A DNA stretch of 44,160 nt from positions 1-44,160 of the forward strand of contig CALUYZ010000017.1 in the NCBI GenBank assembly GCA_944325175.1, given 5' to 3'. This document shows positions 41,038 to 44,160 of this stretch, in pieces. The translations under genes and the position numbers were made by a program. The DNA is from Candidatus Gastranaerophilales bacterium (GTDB lineage: Bacteria > Cyanobacteriota > Vampirovibrionia > Gastranaerophilales > Gastranaerophilaceae). How positions within the stretch are numbered: the stretch's first letter is position 1; each line of letters opens with the position of its first letter. The notes beneath the pieces are model-generated. The model had not been told where the DNA came from. It saw only the letters and a program-made list of their open reading frames with translations, and searched no databases.

Positions 41038-41722
41038 AAACAACTTTTTTGTTTTTAACCATTGCTATGAAATCTTTTGCATAGTTAACAGGAACCGCAA
41101 AACCAATGCCTATATTTGAACGGTTGTTATCGGGGTTATAAATAGATTGATTAATACCGATAACTTCGCCGTTTAAATTAATTAACGGACCACCTGAACA
41201 GCCGGGGTTTATGGCTGCATCTGTTTGAATTTTTTTCCTTTGATAATCAATTCTTGAAATTATTCCTATGGTTAAAGTTCCCCTAAAACCAAAAGGGTTG
41301 CCTATTGCCAGAACTTCTTCTCCTACTCTTACATTTTCTGAATTGCCGAATTTTACGGTTTGTAAGGGTTCTTTTGGTTCAATTTTAACAAGCGCAAGGT
41401 CGTTTTTATCTCTTAATAATGCAATAACTCTTCCCTTATAGGTTTTTCCCGTTGATGTTGTTATTTCAATATTTTTTGCTTTATTTACCACATGAAGGCT
41501 TGTTAAAATAACACCGTCAGGCGAAATTATGCACCCTGTGCCGGATGAAACACCTTGCTCTAAGTTTGCTTCAATAGCCACAATAGAAGGCGTTACCTGT
41601 TCATAAACCAAACTATATGTGCTATCTTGACTTCTTGCATGCGCAATCGGGGCAAAATATGAAAAAAACGTTACAATTAATAAAAATATAGGCAATAATA
41701 AAGTTTGTTTTGTTTTACTCAT
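41030..41722 (-). CDS. Secreted trypsin-like (HtrA/DegP-type) serine protease without PDZ
   Basis: A 230-residue protein. A signal peptide (residues 1-29, ending in AHA) precedes a single S1C protease domain. The triad is His77 (LTSLHVV), Asp108 (KNDLALVKI) and Ser176 (GCSGGPL, usually GNSGGPL). IGNPFGF and IGIGFAVPV are also typical. The PDZ domains of full-length HtrA are missing; the protein stops soon after the protease fold. It probably works in periplasmic or surface protein quality control. Confidence 0.9.
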   Translation of the reverse strand: MSKTKQTLLLPIFLLIVTFFSYFAPIAHARSQDSTYSLVYEQVTPSIVAIEANLEQGVSSGTGCIISPDGVILTSLHVVNKAKNIEITTSTGKTYKGRVIALLRDKNDLALVKIEPKEPLQTVKFGNSENVRVGEEVLAIGNPFGFRGTLTIGIISRIDYQRKKIQTDAAINPGCSGGPLINLNGEVIGINQSIYNPDNNRSNIGIGFAVPVNYAKDFIAMVKNKKVVSN

Positions 41723-41786
41723 TGTGTGTGAAAACTCCGTTAGTCATTTATAGTTTGAATTAAACCATTGATTAATACGTATTTCA

Positions 41787-41815
41787 TTGCCCCCATAGGT
41801 TAGATGTGATATAAT
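41787..41815 (+). promoter_or_regulatory. Promoter upstream of the Ycf23 gene
   Basis: TGATATAAT gives an extended -10 with TATAAT at 41810-41815. TTGCCC at 41787-41792 is a fair -35 with a 17-bp spacer. AGGAAAGG lies about 9 bases before the ATG at 41844. Confidence 0.6.
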
Positions 41816-41843
41816 TCACTTAACTTTTAGGAAAGGAAAAAAA

Positions 41844-42629
41844 ATGAGAAGTTTAGAAGTTTTTAAAAGACATTTAAAAGAAAAAAGAGCGGTCAAAATT
41901 ATTTCCGGTATTAATAACTTTGACTTAACATCAGTTGCAAGCGTTTGCCGTGCAGCACAAATCGGTTTAGCATCAGCAGTTGACGTTGCGGCAGATGAAA
42001 AAGTTATTAAAACAGCTAAAGAAAATACAAAATTGCCTGTTTTTGTTTCATCAACTCAACCATTCAGCCTTAAAAAAGCTGTTAAATGGGGTGCAGATGC
42101 AATCGAAGTTGGTAATTTTGACGCATTATACGCTGATGGCATTGATTTTGGTGCCGATGAAATTTATGAAATCGCACTTGAAACCATGACATTAACCGAA
42201 AAAGATAACATCTTTACTTGCGTAACGGTTCCGGGATGCATTTCAATTAACGAACAAATCAAACTTGCTAAAAAACTTGAACTTTTAGGTGTTGATTTGA
42301 TTCAAACAGAAGGTGTCAAACCAATGGCTGCAAGAAAAGATTCAACCTCAAGCGATTTATTATCAATCGCACACATGACAATTTCAAACACCATGGAAAT
42401 TGCAAAAAATGTTAAAGTTCCCGTTATGACAGCATCAGGCATCACTCCTCAAACTGCACCTTTGGCTTTTGCAGCAGGCGCAAGCGCAGTTGGTGTAGGT
42501 TCAGCTGTTAATAAATTAAAAACACAAATTGCAATGGCACAAACAGTAAGAGAACTTGTTGGCTCGGTTAACTATAAAGATATTATTAAAAAAGAACAAG
42601 AAAGCCCAATTAACGTATATTCAATGTAG
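41844..42629 (+). CDS. ycf23: Ycf23/DUF561 family protein
   Basis: A 261-residue TIM-barrel-like protein without signal or membrane segments. The N-terminal KIISGINNFDLTSVASV, the VDVAAD and EVGNFDALY segments, and LGVDLIQTEG match Ycf23, a family of cyanobacteria and plastid genomes. Its function is unknown; the repeated beta-strand-Gly pattern (MTASGITPQTAPLAFAAGA) suggests a phosphate-binding barrel. It is a single-gene unit with its own promoter and terminator. It is one of the better lineage markers in this window. Confidence 0.88.
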   Translation: MRSLEVFKRHLKEKRAVKIISGINNFDLTSVASVCRAAQIGLASAVDVAADEKVIKTAKENTKLPVFVSSTQPFSLKKAVKWGADAIEVGNFDALYADGIDFGADEIYEIALETMTLTEKDNIFTCVTVPGCISINEQIKLAKKLELLGVDLIQTEGVKPMAARKDSTSSDLLSIAHMTISNTMEIAKNVKVPVMTASGITPQTAPLAFAAGASAVGVGSAVNKLKTQIAMAQTVRELVGSVNYKDIIKKEQESPINVYSM

Positions 42630-42650
42630 GCTTAATGTTTAAATCTTTAA

Positions 42651-42678
42651 AAAGCGGCTTATTTAAGCCGCTTTATTT
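42651..42678 (+). terminator. ycf23 terminator
   Basis: AAAGCGGCTT at 42651-42660 pairs with AAGCCGCTTT at 42665-42674 across a 4-base loop; a T-rich stretch follows. Confidence 0.85.
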
Positions 42679-42739
42679 GTTAAAATGCATTTTATTTTAT
42701 GATAAAATATTATAGTGATAGAAGTGAAGGAGAGTTGTT

Positions 42740-43153
42740 ATGAAGAAATACTTAGTCTTAATGCTTGCACTTTCTGTTGGTATTGGTTCATCTTTTGCCG
42801 CAAGTTTTGGTGATTCACTTAAAAATGCAGTCAAAAGTGATTTAAACAATGTAAAAAGCGCAGTTCAACAAGATGTAAAAAATCAACAACAAGAAGCCAA
42901 AAAACAAAAAGCCGCTCAAAATAAAGCAAAAATTGACTCAATAAACAAAGAAAGAAAAGAAAAATTAAGCCCTATTGAAACTGAAATTAAAGCAAAAGAA
43001 GCACAAATTAAAACAACCAAAAACGATAAAACAATAACAGAAACCGAACGTACAATAAAGCTTAACACATACCAAAGACAGCTAAATAACCTAAATAACA
43101 AAAAAGCAAATATAAATAAACTCTACGACGCAAAATTAAAACCATATCAATAA
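42740..43153 (+). CDS. Small secreted coiled-coil protein
   Basis: A 137-residue protein with a signal peptide (residues 1-20, ending in SFA) and an almost entirely helical, Lys/Gln/Asn-rich mature part. Two charged heptad-like stretches (about 45-80 and 95-135) suggest a coiled coil. It resembles other small periplasmic coiled-coil proteins only in composition, and I do not recognise a family. AAGGAGAG 8 bases before the ATG is a strong ribosome binding site, suggesting high expression. Confidence 0.65.
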   Translation: MKKYLVLMLALSVGIGSSFAASFGDSLKNAVKSDLNNVKSAVQQDVKNQQQEAKKQKAAQNKAKIDSINKERKEKLSPIETEIKAKEAQIKTTKNDKTITETERTIKLNTYQRQLNNLNNKKANINKLYDAKLKPYQ

Positions 43154-43157
43154 AAAT

Positions 43158-43180
43158 AAACGGGGACCAACTCCCCGTTT
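43158..43180. terminator. Bidirectional terminator between convergent genes
   Basis: AAACGGGGA at 43158-43166 pairs with TCCCCGTTT at 43172-43180 across a 5-base loop, with A-rich and T-rich flanks. It can serve both the coiled-coil gene and the convergent pilin gene. Confidence 0.88.
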
Positions 43181-43204
43181 TTTATTTTAGGCAATTATAT
43201 CAAA

Positions 43205-44160
43205 TTATTTATAAATACAGCGAACTTTATATTGCAAATTGCGCTTATCCTGATAACGTCTGCCTGTATATGCCATAGACCATGCCAAACCGTTGCTGCC
43301 TGTAGAAACAATAGAACTTGACCAATATCCATATTTTTCTGCATCAAAATTCAGCAATGTTGCATTTACAAATACACCGGCCATTTCATCTATATTAGGC
43401 AGCCTTAAATCTTCGCCTTGCATTTTGCAAACGTTTGCAGCATCTGACAAATCGCTGCTATCTGTATATGAAGGCGCTGCCGTTGACGAGTCAACAAAAT
43501 AAGGCATTGGAGCAACAACAGAAGAATTTTTTCTATAAAGCACCATTATAAATCCAATATCTTTGCCCACTTCATTTGGTGCATCATTACCATTCAAATC
43601 ATAAACAAAATTAACACACAATCTATTTTGCACATGATGATTTATTGAAGAATTTGAGCCGCACTTTGGATTATAAAACACAGCAACCGATTCCCCATTC
43701 ACCGTCTCAAACGCCGCCGCCTTCGTATCAACAATCCCGCCATCTTCACTATCATATTTATACCCGTTAAATAAAGTTGCATTTAAGTCGCTCATCTTCA
43801 TCGGAAAACTAATCTCCGCTTCACCACCTAACGTCGCAATTTTACTTGGCACCCCGCAAGCAGAAAGTTTACCCGCCCCACAAACGTTATTAATCTTATA
43901 CACCTTCGACAACGCATCCAAAATAAAACTCTCCGCCGCCGTATCTTCTGTCACCGCCCCTTCCTCATCTTCCATATACGTTCCATACCCATCCAACATA
44001 TTCATCTGCCCAATCGCTTGCGCCATCCTTGCATGCAACGCCTTCTTCTGCGCATCCCAAGCTTTTTCATTTACATTCACCAACAAACTCGGCAACGTAA
44101 TCGCCGCCACAATCCCAATAATCGCCAAAGTAATCAACACCTCAGCCAACGTAAAACCTT
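43205..44160 (-). CDS. Lectin-tailed type IV prepilin (5' end off window)
   Basis: The frame is open to the right edge and there reads KGFTLAEVLITLAIIG, so only a few N-terminal residues are missing. The body parallels the 17637 and 26076 prepilins (VNEKAWDAQKKALHARMAQA; VYDLNGNDAPN). The C terminus is the same DUF1566/Lcl_C-like domain (GEDLRLPNIDEM, GYWSSS, VRCIYK), one residue shorter. Here the tail is AT-rich like the rest of the genome and shows no sign of adenine depletion. The 5' half uses G-ending codons and the 3' half A/T-ending ones, suggesting a mosaic gene. Confidence 0.88.
   Translation of the reverse strand, partial: GFTLAEVLITLAIIGIVAAITLPSLLVNVNEKAWDAQKKALHARMAQAIGQMNMLDGYGTYMEDEEGAVTEDTAAESFILDALSKVYKINNVCGAGKLSACGVPSKIATLGGEAEISFPMKMSDLNATLFNGYKYDSEDGGIVDTKAAAFETVNGESVAVFYNPKCGSNSSINHHVQNRLCVNFVYDLNGNDAPNEVGKDIGFIMVLYRKNSSVVAPMPYFVDSSTAAPSYTDSSDLSDAANVCKMQGEDLRLPNIDEMAGVFVNATLLNFDAEKYGYWSSSIVSTGSNGLAWSMAYTGRRYQDKRNLQYKVRCIYK

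Overview
The window looks like part of an AT-rich (roughly 30% G+C by eye), diderm, non-photosynthetic relative of Cyanobacteria, most likely Vampirovibrionia/Melainabacteria (Gastranaerophilales-like). Supporting signs are a Ycf23/DUF561 gene (a cyanobacterial and plastid family), Kdo and heptose transferases of an LPS-type outer membrane, many type IV prepilin-like genes, and two neighbouring proteins with a short N-terminal F-x-G tag that I associate with this lineage. The taxonomic call is inference. I see no tRNA, rRNA, CRISPR array, transposase or reverse transcriptase.

Layout. 1-1469: 5' part of a large secreted repeat protein (minus) running off the left edge. 1529-4441: two divergent lineage-type proteins, one with a kinase-like fold. 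4438-7220: heptosyltransferase-like, WaaA and a small secreted protein. 7363-9381: a membrane protein and an RseP-type site-2 protease with an enlarged PDZ region. 9383-11738: a complete AmmeMemoRadiSam set (MEMO-AMMECR1 fusion and radical SAM enzyme) diverging from a 22-bp gap. 11725-15064: GIY-YIG protein, tRNA-dihydrouridine synthase and TPR protein. 15171-16522: bioG-bioC for pimeloyl-ACP synthesis, behind a palindromic operator candidate.

16523-28162 is the most unusual part. Two arms of about 2.5 kb, in mirror orientation, each carry a lectin-tailed prepilin gene, a REPIN-like doublet, TGCACCAA hairpins and a second prepilin gene. They flank a 6.7-kb core with pilO, a pilM-pilN fusion, rlmB, the primary sigma factor, a FAD dehydrogenase and clpP. 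The last 44 codons of the two 323-residue lectin-tailed prepilins differ in a way that looks like the variable regions of a diversity-generating retroelement (DGR): saturated, transversion-rich replacement at first and second codon positions, many NNY codons, and about 56% G+C, while the preceding 40 residues are almost identical. The flanking non-coding DNA is more conserved than the genes, as if pilin coding units were exchanged within conserved frames. No template repeat or reverse transcriptase lies in this window, so the DGR reading needs the rest of the genome.

28306-34515: glmS, mtnA, a TPR-glycosyltransferase and lysS. 34622-41037: a TolC-MacA-MacB-type efflux operon continuing into an MtnX-like phosphatase, an alpha/beta hydrolase that has lost its nucleophile, and a small membrane protein. 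41030-43153: a secreted trypsin-like protease, Ycf23 and a secreted coiled-coil protein. 43205-44160: a third lectin-tailed prepilin, truncated at the right edge, which shares gene-conversion-like tracts with the other pilins.
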